This document shows positions 47,656 through 59,765 of a stretch of 64,000 nt of DNA, one piece after another. The stretch comes from Limnoperna fortunei. Its lineage: Eukaryota; Mollusca; Bivalvia; Mytilida; Modiolidae. The position numbers and the translations under genes were made by a program. The DNA lies in contig OX104111.1 of assembly GCA_944474755.1 (NCBI GenBank), forward strand, positions 113,466,545-113,530,544. Reading direction: 5' to 3'. Under the pieces are notes generated by a model. It was not told the DNA's origin, did not search any database, and worked only from the letters and a program-made list of their open reading frames with translations. Numbering within the stretch: position 1 is the first letter of the stretch; every line of letters begins with the position of its first letter.

Positions 47656-47945
47656 ACCCGCCCCTTATCCTTTCTGTATAGCCGCAATATATCGTTCTCG
47701 TTTAAAAGGTTGACATCCGTCTGCTATACCCGCTTTATATTGTTCTTGTAGGCCGAATTTTTATTGTTTTTGTATGCCTAAGTTATATCATTCTTGCAAA
47801 CCAGCTTTAAATTGTTTGCTTGATATTTTTCGTTTTTGCCCACCTTTTATCGTTCGTATATGTCTATAAATTTTCGCCATATTTCTTTCGCCCATACAAG
47901 CTTTTTATCGTTCGAGCATACCCCATTTTATCGTTCGTGAGTACG
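47656..47945 (+). repeat. Short 24-bp array 6
   Basis: About 290 bp of units between two C copies; most of an array has been lost, along with modules A and B. Confidence 0.75.
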
Positions 47946-48525
47946 ATAACGACTTTGTACAATAATTATTCTATGATACACATACAGATATTTCGTATCC
48001 GTCTTTGTACCATTTCCCTAACCAATTTGGTCGAAAGTGGGTTGTCAAGACCTTTACAATGTCAGTCCTTAACTCTGCAATAATATGTTGAAGGCAACTC
48101 TTGAATAATATGTGTACAATTATTATAACGATGATTCCATATTTTTCATTTCTATTCAGGTTCTTATGTTCCACTAGCACGTTAAAAAGCGATATGTCCA
48201 TAGTTATTATTTAATAAATCAAATAAATGCATAAATCAAGATTTGGAATCGTGACTTGATTTTCGACTTGGTTGTTTGGCTGGTTCATGGTAATCCTACT
48301 TCCGGCCTCCTCAATAAAAACTGGACGCCAAAATATAGCTGAAGAACTGAAAATAATAAATATAGTATTTCTTTATGAATAACGTCTACAAAGGTCTACA
48401 AAGAAAACATGTTAATGAACGGAATAACAATTGTAAATTTACTTCAGCAAAATGTATTTGTGATAACCTTTTTTGTGGCACTAAATATTTTATGACTAGA
48501 CCAGTTCTTACCAAATGCATATAGT
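47946..48525 (+). repeat. Module C, copy 3 (partial)
   Basis: It starts ACGACTTTGTACAATAATTA, includes a SINE fragment at 48285-48362 (CAATAAAAACTGGACGCCA) and stops after ACTAGACCAGTTCTTACC, where copies 1 and 2 continue. Confidence 0.75.
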
Positions 48526-49166
48526 AATGTATCAAGTGAATCCCTACTATTTGATTGGTTAATCAAGATGGGGATATTATACCGTATTCCATGTGAAACC
48601 CCGGAGATATTGAAACCAGTTTCAAAATGGCGTCTATTCATTGAATAATTTGTTTGTTTCACATAATATAGAAATTAAACATAATATAAAAATATCAAAT
48701 TACATGCATTTTACGGAATCTTTCATCCCCGTCTGCGATTTGTCTTGAAATTAACAAGGGCGATAACCTTAAATTGAAGTCTTTTAAAATTGCAAACAAG
48801 CATTTGCATTGGACTTCGAAAGTGAAATTTATCATTAAAAGTATGGCTGGGAATAATAGTCAAAATTATCCAAGGTTATAAAATTTTAAAAGCCAGTAAA
48901 AGTTTCGTGCTTAAATCTGTTGAATTGTAGGTTCTCCGATAGTGGTGGTCCCAACTAAATTTTTTCTTCAAGCATGAAAATGTCTAATCTAATTATATAC
49001 TCTAGAATATTAGTACAATAAGACTTCAACAGAATATAACTGTTATTCGGGTTTCACAGGGGATACGGGTTTATATTCCCTGTCCGTATTCTACATTCCC
49101 TTCGCCTATAAAACACAGACAGGGAACATGAACCCGTATCCCCTGTGAAGATCCCGAATAACATAT
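48526..49166. other. Unassigned insert ending in a palindrome
   Basis: It replaces the rest of module C copy 3. No gene is seen. ACCGTATTCCATGTGAAACC near 48582 resembles the complement of the hairpin arm at 49050-49080, so the segment may be one element with related ends. Confidence 0.4.
49039..49165. mobile_element. Palindromic MITE with TTATTCGGG ends
   Basis: Left arm TTATTCGGGTTTCACAGGGG then ATACGGGTT; right arm AACCCGTATCCCCTGTGAAG then ATCCCGAATAA. The inner TTCCCTGTC/GACAGGGAA also pair. Each arm is about 45 bp. No other complete copy in the window. Confidence 0.75.
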
Positions 49167-51235
49167 AGTATATCCGTTTCATATCGTTCACGTAACCCGT
49201 TGTATCTCGTTCATGTATATACCCTATTCATGCTTTCCCGATTGATGTCGTTTGCGTTTAGCGGCTTAATATCTTTCGGGTTTGCCTACTTTATAGCGTT
49301 CGTTTTAAACCCCTCTGTTTATTTATTATATACCAGTTCTTTAAAATTGGTGTATAGCCGCTTTTGAGTGTTTGTGTATTTACGATTGTCATCGTTGTTC
49401 TATGTCCGCTTTCTTGTGGTCATGTCTAAACGATTGATATCGTACGTATGTCTTTTTTATACCGCTCATGTATACCCGCTTGATCTCGTTCTTTTTTGCC
49501 CGCTTTCTTACTTTCTTGATGTCGTACGTGTATAGCCAAGTGATATAGTGCTTTGATACCCACTTGTTATCCTTTCTTTATAGCCGCTATATATCGTTCT
49601 CGTATTCTTGATATCCTTCTAACATACCCTCTTTATCTTGTTATTGTATGTCGAATTTATATTGTTCTTGTGTTCCCAAGTTATATTATTCTTGTAAAAA
49701 AGCTTTAAATTAATCGTGTATATTCGCTTAATATTGTTTGTGTATACTCACTTGATTTCTTTTTGCATACCAGCTTTAGTCGTTCTTGTATACCCGCTTG
49801 ATATAAATTGCCTATACTCACTTGATATCGCTTGTGTATACCACTTGATATCGTTGTGACAATTCTCTTAAATAGTTTGTGTACATCCACTCTATATATT
49901 TATTGCCCTAACGCTTTGTAACGTTCGTGTGCATACTATTTATGTCGTGTTTTACCTCTTTTATTGATGTGTACTATCTTTATATCGGTCTCATTTAAAT
50001 GTTGTATATCAATTTGGTATGTTTTCCCGATGTATATCGTTCGTGTATACCATCTTTATATCGTTTTTGTTTACATGCTTAGATCGACCTTGTAAACCCT
50101 CTTTAAATTTTTTACGTATGCCCGCTTTATACCCTTCTTATTTTTCTGATTTATATCGTTCGTACATATCATCGTTATATTGTTCTAGCAAACCCGTATA
50201 ACATCATTCTTGTAAACCCGCTTGATAAGGTTCTTTTAGTCCCGCTTTTTGTCATTCTTGTATACTCGGATGATATCGTTCTATGCCCGCTTTTTTTCCG
50301 TCTATACCCGTTTCCTAAGTTCGTGTTTACAAGTGTTATTTAGTAACTGCATCAGCGCTTTATATACTTCCGTACACCCGCTTGATATAGTTTCCTTATA
50401 CCGCTTTACTTTGTTCTTTATAAAGTTTTATATCCTACTTGTATACCCGCTTTATATTTTTATTGTATTACCAATTTAGATTGCTTTTGTATTTCGTTTT
50501 CGTTTGATATTGTATTTCAATTTATATTGTGCTTGAATGTCAGCATTACTTTACTCGTGTCTACACGTTTTATAAAGTTCGTGTATACTCTCGTTATATC
50601 GCTGGAGTACATCCACTTTATGTGGTTCATTTAAACCCGCTTTATATCGTTGCTGTGTACCCGCGTTCCTTTCGTTCGTATACGTTTCTATACCCGTTCT
50701 GCATTGTTCATGTATACCCAGTGTAAATCGTTTGTGTAAACCCGCTTGATATTGTTCTTGTATACCCGCTTGATATAGTTTGTATATTCCCGATTGATAT
50801 TGTCCGTGTATACCTGCTTTATAGTAGTCGGGTCTAACCGTTGCGTAGATTTCTTGTATAACACATTTATATCGTTCGTGTTTACCTGCTTTTTGTCGTT
50901 TGTGCATATTCGATTTATATAGTTTGTACTTTCCCTCTTGATATCGTTCCTTTTTACCTTATATGCCCGATTTACATTGTTCTTGTATACCAGCTTTATG
51001 TCTTTCATTTATTCCTGCTCTTTATCGTTTTATTATGCCCGTTTCATATCGTTAGTGTCTGCACGTTGTTATCGTTGGTGTCTACACGTTAGCTATTGTT
51101 TTGTATCCGTTTTATGTTGTAAATGTATACCCGCTTCATATCTTTCGTGTTTATCCAGTTATATAAATCTTCTTTTTCCGCCTTATATCGTTCGCGTATA
51201 CCCCTTTTTATCGTTCGTGTATACCTTCTTGATAA
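49167..51235 (+). repeat. 24-bp minisatellite array 7
   Basis: It matches 44450-46410 in monomer order from TTCATATCGTTCACGTA onward. Array ORFs (50551-50907, 50688-51008, 50938-51426 and others) are shadows on both strands. Confidence 0.9.
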
Positions 51236-52189
51236 GGACATTGTGCAAAAATTATTCTATGATACACATACAGATAGTTCGTATACGTTTTTGTATCATT
51301 TTAATAAACAATTTTGGTCGAAATTGGGTAGTCAAGACTTTTAGACTGTCATGCCTTACTCCCAATGCCTTGTTGGCGGCGACTCTTGGAGAATATGTGT
51401 ACAATTATTACACAGTTATTAATTAGAACATGTTTGTATAAATCAAGATTTGTTATCGTGACTTGACTTTTGACTATGCTTGTTTGGTCGGTTTCCGTTC
51501 TTTATTTCGTCATCTATATTCTATATTTGTAATTGAACAAGGTGTCAAAACCTTATCATTTTATATAAATGTAGAGCCTCGTTGGACGCGTGGTAAAGTC
51601 AGTTAATAATCTCCTACTGAGCATGTGGTATGTTTACACTGAGGTCCTGGTAGTCCTACTTCCCTCCGCCCCAATACAAACTGGACACCATGATATGGCT
51701 GAAAAGCTGCTTAAAATGTCACATTAATCACCCTTCGAAGAAATAAGAAATAAATATAGCCTTTCGTTGAGTAACGTTTTTGGTTTACAAAGAAAACATT
51801 TGTATTAACAGAAGTAAAAATTTCAGAAGTTCAGCAAAATGTATGTGTGCTTACCATTTTTGAGCACTAAATATTTTATGACTAGACCTTATATGTGAAT
51901 TTTTTAAAAACAATACTAAAGGGACTGATTCATGTCCGTCTGAACTTTATAAATAGATGGTTTAAAAACGATTTAAAAAAAGAATCTTTAAAAACAAACA
52001 AAAAACAAGACATTTATATTTTTACTTATATATAACCTTTTCGTAACATATAACAGTCAAATCATGTCAAGAACCTAACTGAAACAAATTTGCGTCCCAT
52101 TGGAATGAAAAAAACCTATGTTTGTGATTATTTCAACACAGTGCTGGATATTCGTATTTCACACCTTGCTATTGCTCGGTATAAGATAA
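51236..52189 (+). repeat. Module C, copy 4
   Basis: It starts AGGACATTGTGCAAAAATTA and matches the other copies with an internal deletion around 51380-51430 and another near 51890. It contains a SINE at 51573-51758 and ends near ACTTATATATAACC; the last 150 bp are unmatched. Confidence 0.75.
51573..51758 (+). mobile_element. SINE in module C copy 4
   Basis: GAGCCTCGTTGGACGCGTGG head, AAACTGGACACCATGATATG body, AAATAAGAAATAAATA end. Orthologous in position to those at 22511 and 46850. Confidence 0.8.
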
Positions 52190-54530
52190 TGAAGTTTTAC
52201 ATGACTACTTTAGATTTGTTTTTACACTTTAATCCGATGACTTAAAAAGTTTTGAGTCTTGATACCTTCTTTATTCGTATGTGTATACCAGCTCTATATT
52301 ATTCGTGTAAGCCAGCTTTTTATCATTATTTTAAATCAGATTTATATCGTCGTTCTATGCTCGCTTCCTTACTTTTGTGCAAAATGATTTATATCGTAAA
52401 TGTATATCCGATTTATCTTATATCAGATTGATATCGTTTCCGTATACATCTTTATATTTTTGTATACTCAGTTTATATTGTTCGTGTATGCCCGCTTTAT
52501 ATTGTAAGTTTCTACACTTTTAATATATATTTATGTATATTTATGATAGTATTCGTTTATACACACTTTATTTTGCTTTTGTATTCCCGCTTGATAATGT
52601 TCGTTTATACCCGCTTTATAGCGTTCGTAACAATCAGCTAAAATAGTTTTGTTCACCCATTTTATGTAGTCTACACGTTTTGTATCGTTCGTTTATATCT
52701 GCTTATATCGATAGTGTATTCCCACTTTATATCGTTTACGTTTTCCCAGTGTAGATTGTTCGTGTATACCTGTTTTATATCGATATTGCATGCCCGCTTT
52801 ATATTGTAGACATATTACTGCTTTATATCGTTCGTATTTTCCGAACTTATATCGTTTGCCTTTCGCGCTTAATATGTTTCCGGTATACCTTCTTTACAGC
52901 GTTCTTTTTTAACCTCCGTATTTATTTTTGTATGACCGCTTTGTATCATTCATATATACCGGCATTTAATATTTCTAACACTCCCGCTTTATATAGTTCC
53001 TGTATAACCAATTGATAAGGTTTTTGTGTGTCAGCTTTTTACTATTCGTGATATCGTTCTAATATGCCAGAATTTCTTACTTTCGCTAAATATTGTTCCT
53101 TTATACCCGCTTTATACTGTTCCAGTATAAAGCTGGTATATTCTACTTGAATATCCGCTATATATTTTCTTTTATACCCGCTGTATTTATTTTTGTTTAT
53201 GCTAAATTTGTGTTGTTTTTTGTGTCCCAGCTTTATTTCGTTCTTGTTTACATGTTTTATACCGTTAGTATTTATACTGTCTATATCGTTTGCTTGACAT
53301 CGTAAGTTTATACCCACTTTTTATATGTCTTTAAATCCCGCTGTATATCGTTCGTTTATACCCGTTTGACATCGTTCGTTACAATTGGCTTCAACATTTT
53401 TTGTACACCCACTTTATATAACTCGTGTACATCGCTTTATATCGTTCCTTTATAACGCTTTATATTTTTTGTGTAACTGCTCTATTTCGTTCTGATATTT
53501 CCCTTGTATATCGATCTGTATATCCGCTTCATATCGCTCGCGTATTCCGCTGTATCTCGTTCATGTATATACCAGCATTCTTGCTTTCACGACTTATATC
53601 GTTTGCGTTTACCGGCTTAATATTTGTCTGGTTTACCTACTTTATGGCGTTCTTGTTAAACCGCTCTGTTTATTTATTGTATAACCGATAAATATCGTTT
53701 GTATATATCAGTTCAATAAATTTGGGTTGTAGCCTCTTTTTGAGTGTTTGTTTATATCCAATTTTTATCGCTTTCCTATGCCAGCTTTCTTACGGTACTG
53801 TCTAAGCGCTTGATATATTGTAATATATGTCCTTCTTATACAGCTTGTATACCCGCTTGATCTTGTTCTTCTACGCCCATTATCTTACTTTCGTTTATAT
53901 CCGTGTACTTACATTTGTGCCTCCACGCTTTATCTCTTGTGCATAGCCACGTTAGTTGTTTGATACCCGCTTGTTATCCTTTTTTTATAGACGCTATATA
54001 TCGTTCTCGTATACCAGTTTGATATCCTTTTCATATACCCGCATTTTATTATTCTAGTATGCAAAATTTATATTGTTATTATAAACCAGCTTTAAATCGT
54101 TCGTTTAACCGTTGTATTGTTTTATTGTATAACCACTTTATATCGTTCTGGCATACCAGCTTTATTAGGTTCTTTTATGCCCTCTTCATATCGTTCATGT
54201 ATTCCCGCTTTTATATCATCCGTGTATACCCCCTTTTTATCGTTCGTGTGTACTTGGTTGATATCGTTCTATGCCCGCTTTCTTATTTTCGTTTATACCC
54301 GTTTTCCTAAGTTTGTGTTTACAAGCGTTATATATAGTAAAGACATCGCCGCTTTATATACTTCTTTATACCCGCTTGATATCTCTTCCTTATTCCCGCT
54401 TCACATCGTTCAGTATAAAGCTGTTTATCCGACTTGTATACCACTTCCAGACGTCACTTCCATGTGCTTGATATCGTTTATATATACCAGCGTTACATCG
54501 TTCTAGCATACCATCTTAACATCGTTCTTG
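52190..54530 (+). repeat. Array entry and 24-bp minisatellite array 8
   Basis: The entry is truncated (AATCCGATGACTTAAAAAG), then about 2.2 kb of units follow with the marker GCTCTGTTTATTTATTGT at about 53663. The exit TCTTGTATATAGAATATAAA is the same as at 33670. Confidence 0.9.
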
Positions 54531-55987
54531 TATATAGAATATAAAACTGAACTTAAGATATCATTTTGTCATCAGTAGTATTATATTACAGCTGACTTCA
54601 CAATACAATTTTGCAGGTGTAGGAGCGTGAAATTCTGAACTCACCCACGGATACGAATAGGTACCACACTGTCTCATTAGTGAGAATAAATTAACTTTAA
54701 ACAGTGATGATCACTATCATAATCTTCTTTCACATTCAGGGCTATCTACATGTATATTTAAGGTAGTATTTTCATTTATCAACTCTTGTATCATTCCCAT
54801 ATGCCAAGTATATCTATTTTTTGAAAGTGATGTTAATTAAGGAGCAATCTTAATTTTTTTCAACATTTATACTGAAACTGTTTGGTAAATTATACGTATT
54901 TATTAATGCTATTTTTATTATAATATGACAGGCGAATAGCAAAATTAAAAAAAAAGATTAAAGTGTTATATCAGTTGAACTGCAAATATGGTGCACGTTG
55001 ACAAACACACCAGTTTTATTGCCGTCACTGTTAGGTCACATCGCACCATTTAAACCATGCGTAAGCACAATTGTTGGTACAAGAATGATGTACTAAGAAT
55101 GGGGTCAGCCACGGCAAACTCTAATGGAAACTAAATATTGCTTATAATGATAATGTCGCTAAATACAACGGCTATTTGAACACATTATTGGGTAGTACTT
55201 AATGTGAAGTTTGTAATATAATTAGTCACACCTTAATTTGAAGATGTATATAATTTAAATTACAGGCACACGCGATGTATTTCGTGTTAAATGCCAACTA
55301 ATAGATGGTATCGGTTCAAAGTATGGTCACCTGAATAGTATGAATAGGTAGTATCATGCGAAATGCACCTCGGAACGTCACTTTAGACTGGATTGACAAA
55401 GAAGTCAATGTGAAGTCATGAATGTCATTTGTAACGCCTTAATTGGCATATGTATAGAATGTTCGTGACATCAAAAAAGCACGATGTAAATACGATCTAA
55501 GGAATTGAGTGGCGGAATAACGGTGAACGTCGTCAATCATTCAAGGTTAGAGATAACGTACTCAACGAAAGTCAATGATATAATGTGATAACAAAGAAAA
55601 AGTATAATATAATATTATAGGGTCATTGCATGAATATTGGGAAATATTGTCCCTCGCAAGATGCTATATTGCACTCGCAAGCTCGTGCAATATAGCATCC
55701 TGCGAGCGACAATGTTTCCCGGGTTATTCATACAATTACCCTTTTATTATATAGTAATAATTTTTTGAGTGCTTTTAAGTGATTATTCATTACCTTTTGA
55801 TATTATGTAATATTTAACTATAATATTACCATATATTTCAAATGATCAATATTTTGTTTACAGTTGATTTTGTCTTTTGTTGGTCTATGACTTCTTTAAC
55901 TTTACTTCCGTCGACAATCGAATTCACTTTTATATGTTCAATTTCAAGCGGATGAGCTAAATCCCCCTTCGATAGCAGATAATGTTT
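54531..55987 (+). repeat. Module A, copy 3
   Basis: Complete, short form: 5' part as at 33691, then CTAAGAATGGGGTCAGCC and the palindromic MITE. About 85 bp at the A/B junction are missing compared with 35868-35955. Confidence 0.8.
55620..55741. mobile_element. Palindromic MITE in module A (copy 3)
   Basis: GGGTCATTGCATGAATATTG left end; the arms pair through TTGTCCCTCGCAAGATGCTA and its complement. It is preceded by only two to three AATAT units. Confidence 0.85.
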
Positions 55988-58900
55988 TGATTTCGAAATA
56001 GATCAATACTGCTAGGTCTGTACTAGACTTATCTCAGGGCATTTACTGAAATAGTATGAAGAATTGAACAATATGTTTGTAACTGGACACATTAAACAAA
56101 TCAATACGTTATGGCTTTTAAATAAAATTAGAAAGTAGAAAAATATAATTAATATGAGGAAAAGGCAAACAAAAAAATATGTATAAGCACTTTCCGAACA
56201 CACTGACGTATATTTCAAGATCATGTCCGTGAAATAAAAAAAAATTCCTTCATATGACACAAACACAAAATCATTTACACCATCACTTTATTATCTCGAA
56301 CTCGGTTGACTCGATACCTCCGTTATATCCATACAATGTTTCAGTTCAGGCATTGTTTCCATCTCTACACACGAATTCGTCCTCTGATCAGTTGACAAAT
56401 TATAACATAAAAACTATTGGATGCACACTTTACTGAGGGAATTTGTTTTGATTAATTTTACGAAATGGGATAGAATATCATTTGCACTTGCGCATTGGAA
56501 ATTCCAACCTCTACGTGAACGTCATTAAGAAGTATGGTTGCCAGTTTTAATTATTTTTTTAAATCTTGTGGACTAATACACTTATTCATTTGTGAGACAC
56601 TTTCTAACATGCGTTTCTCCTTCGATTGTTTTATTAGAAAGATATTACTATCGTTTTACATTGTTTCAATTTAATTTGAATTCTTTAATTGCTTCTGACT
56701 TAAATAAAAAGTCCTGGCAGCATAGTAATCTATATAACTACAATGTACTACACTTAACCCTTTATTTTCTTAAAAGTATTATATTTTACAAAGCCGCTAA
56801 AGGAAATTTTTAGATGCAAGAAAAAACACCTCTTTAAGGTTAAGAAGAAAGAGTACTTTGAAAAATTGTTACAATGAACAGCATGGAAGGACCCCTTACG
56901 GTACTTGATACGCCATAGCGGGATAAAAGTATTGACTTAATAGAATATGGATTCATATGCATATGTTTACTCTGAATGAGTTTATTTTGCTCGCCAAAAG
57001 CCACACACTACACATTTGAGTGCGTACGTATGATTAAATTAACGTGAAGCAGTCTATCACAGCTACAATTGATAAATGTGTTTATAATTCACTAAACAGT
57101 AAAATATACAGTGTGTTAAACTGGGTTATTGAGTTTCATTGTTTGACGATGAGGTTTTGTTATTCATGTCATTTTGTCTTTAATTTTATTGTAATTTATC
57201 ATCTTTAATTTGTTTTACCAGAGGGTGTTTGAGCTACTGATGCGTAGAACAGATTCTACTACTGTTGTCCATATCGCACGAATTTTGTCTTGTTTTGTTT
57301 ACTAACAAATTTTAATGATAATGTACTGAATCTATTTAACATTGATGAATTCTGCATAGTTGTATTTGAATATGCAAGTTAAAGGTACGACGCCTTGTAA
57401 CAAAATGTAATTCCACGACAGTATCATATCAGCAAAAATACATACAACTTAATACTACTTTAAATTACAAATGGAGGATAATGTTATATAATCATCAACT
57501 ATAATCTTGCTCTGCATTTACTGCTCTAATATAACATGAGTTTCATACGAAAGACATAGCACCCAAAGGAAGCTCCACAATGCGACAGTAAAACCAGTAA
57601 ATCCTTGTTAAATAAATGTAGAGTGAAGCACTCTTTGCCAAAAAATAGACTCGAACTGACACCACTAAAGTTGAAAACAACAGTTTTGTTTATCTAGGTT
57701 TATATAAAAAGCATTCTTCTCCTCCTAGATTTCTAGGAAAATAAAAACGCAGTCGGCATTGTTTTTGACCTTTTGCTATTTATTATGAACGATTTTTCCA
57801 TCATTTTGCCAGCTATATCTTGGGGTCCAGTTTTTATTGAGAAGTACCCAGAGAAAATAACGTCATTAACAATACTTAAATTATATTGTGTATGATGCTA
57901 ATAGAGCAGTACATGCAATGCTTGCTTTTTTAGGTTAATGCAATAAGAAGAAAAGGATAAATAACTTCAAAATAGTAATTTTCACGACAGCTTTACGAAT
58001 ACTGTGGATCGTTTCGATAGCACCAACTAGCGACTGTGATACGATTAAACGTATAATGATAGTATCGTTCTTAAGTGCATTTGTCATAGCTTTGATTCGT
58101 ATATATATATTAGATGTGGAAAAATGTGTGAATAGGATTAAATGGATTTATATAAACACATTGACTAAGGTTTCCTTAATGGATGTAGAAAGGTATGTAT
58201 GTTTTTAAGTTGTAGTTGCATGCATTATTTGAAATCTAATTTTTTAAATGAAATCCTCAAAAGGTACATTGATGGGTCTGTTTATCGTGTCTTCACGTCA
58301 TTTCAGCATGTTATTTCTATCATGTCATTACTGGTGACGTACAGAAATTTAGCATGCAACTTCTGGCAAATTAATGTATGTAATATCATTTCTAGAAGAT
58401 GCACTTCATATTGCCGTTCATCTGCGATGTAGGCTAGATAAGAACAGATTGTATAGAATGTTGAATAAAAAAGCCTCCAAAATACGAAAAATATCGAAGA
58501 AAACCGACCGAACAACAAGAGACGAAAGTCAATGGCCATTTACAAATCGGGACATATAATATTAACTGTTGAATAACTGAACAACTTTTAAACAAAATAG
58601 AATCCCGCATGCTCTTAAAACATCACTTCTATGACAAATTAGCTGAAACGGGTTAATTCGAGAAGCAAAAAAATATATAATATATGAGGAAATAACAGTA
58701 ATAGTGTATAGAAAATTTTGTTTTATGATTTATGGTATGTTCTTTCTGTAGGTTTAGCAAATAATCAATTATTAAATGAAACGTTATATAAATACTGATC
58801 GAAACCTTTCGTAAACCATATCGGATAATTTTGCAATTTTTTCCTATAAACCCATCTGAAAGAATAAAATACAGCATTTGTCAAAGCAATAGATGATCTG

Positions 58901-59233
58901 TGAAGTTGCATTAGGGCCAACAAGGCTAAAATAAATTTGTTTATGAATGTCGACACGGATGTCTCAACGATATTAGCAGATGACAGAAATCCACATGAAA
59001 ACTTGTACACCAATAATAAATAATATACGATATTTAACACCAACGCTTAGCGACACTCATTTAATACTTCTCAATTCTATTTATAAATGTATATTTGCAT
59101 GTTTTTTTGCTTATCGTGAAACAGGAAAAATGCATATTATATGTTTGTAAAAAATGGCCGAGAAGTTGAAATATACCTACTAACTTACTCTTATACTTAA
59201 CACTATTAAGAAAGAGTTAGACTTTTGGGTAGA
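55988..59233 (+). repeat. Module B, copy 4
   Basis: It matches copy 1 with its own deletion: near 57035 it jumps from the part equivalent to 7575 to the part equivalent to about 8510. The small ORFs here differ from those in other copies, arguing against coding function. Confidence 0.8.
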
Positions 59234-59765
59234 AATCCCGAATGTAGATATGTATCATCTCTCTTTTTCACACGTTAAGACTGGATCAATTTCAGCCTGT
59301 ATTCCCATTGTATATTGTCACTGTATACCCGCGTTATATCGATCTTGTATACCAACTTTATATAGCTGACACATAACTGCATTATATCGTTTGTATTTTA
59401 CCGATGTACATCGTTTGCCAATACCGGCTTAATATCGTTCGGATATACCTCATATATAGCGTTCTTGTTTAACTGCTGTATTAAATTTTTGTATGACCGC
59501 TTGATATCATTCATATATTCTGGCGTTATATATTTCTAAAACACCCGCTTTATATAGTTCTTGTATACCCACTTTATAAGGTTTTTGTGTGTCCGCTTTT
59601 TATCGTTCATGTATACCACAGTGATATCGTTCTTATATGCCCGCTTTCTTACTTATTGTTCCTTTATAACCGCTTTATACTTATCCATATATATTTATAT
59701 ATATTTATATATTTTTCGTTTATGTCCAATGTATGTTGCTTTTTGTGTATTAGCTTTTCTACCGT
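59234..59765 (+). repeat. Truncated array entry and short 24-bp array 9
   Basis: The entry is cut after ATCAATTTCAGCCTGT and the array starts in mid-series. It matches 10940-11465 closely, with a local change to TATATATTTATATATATTTA near 59690. Confidence 0.85.
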
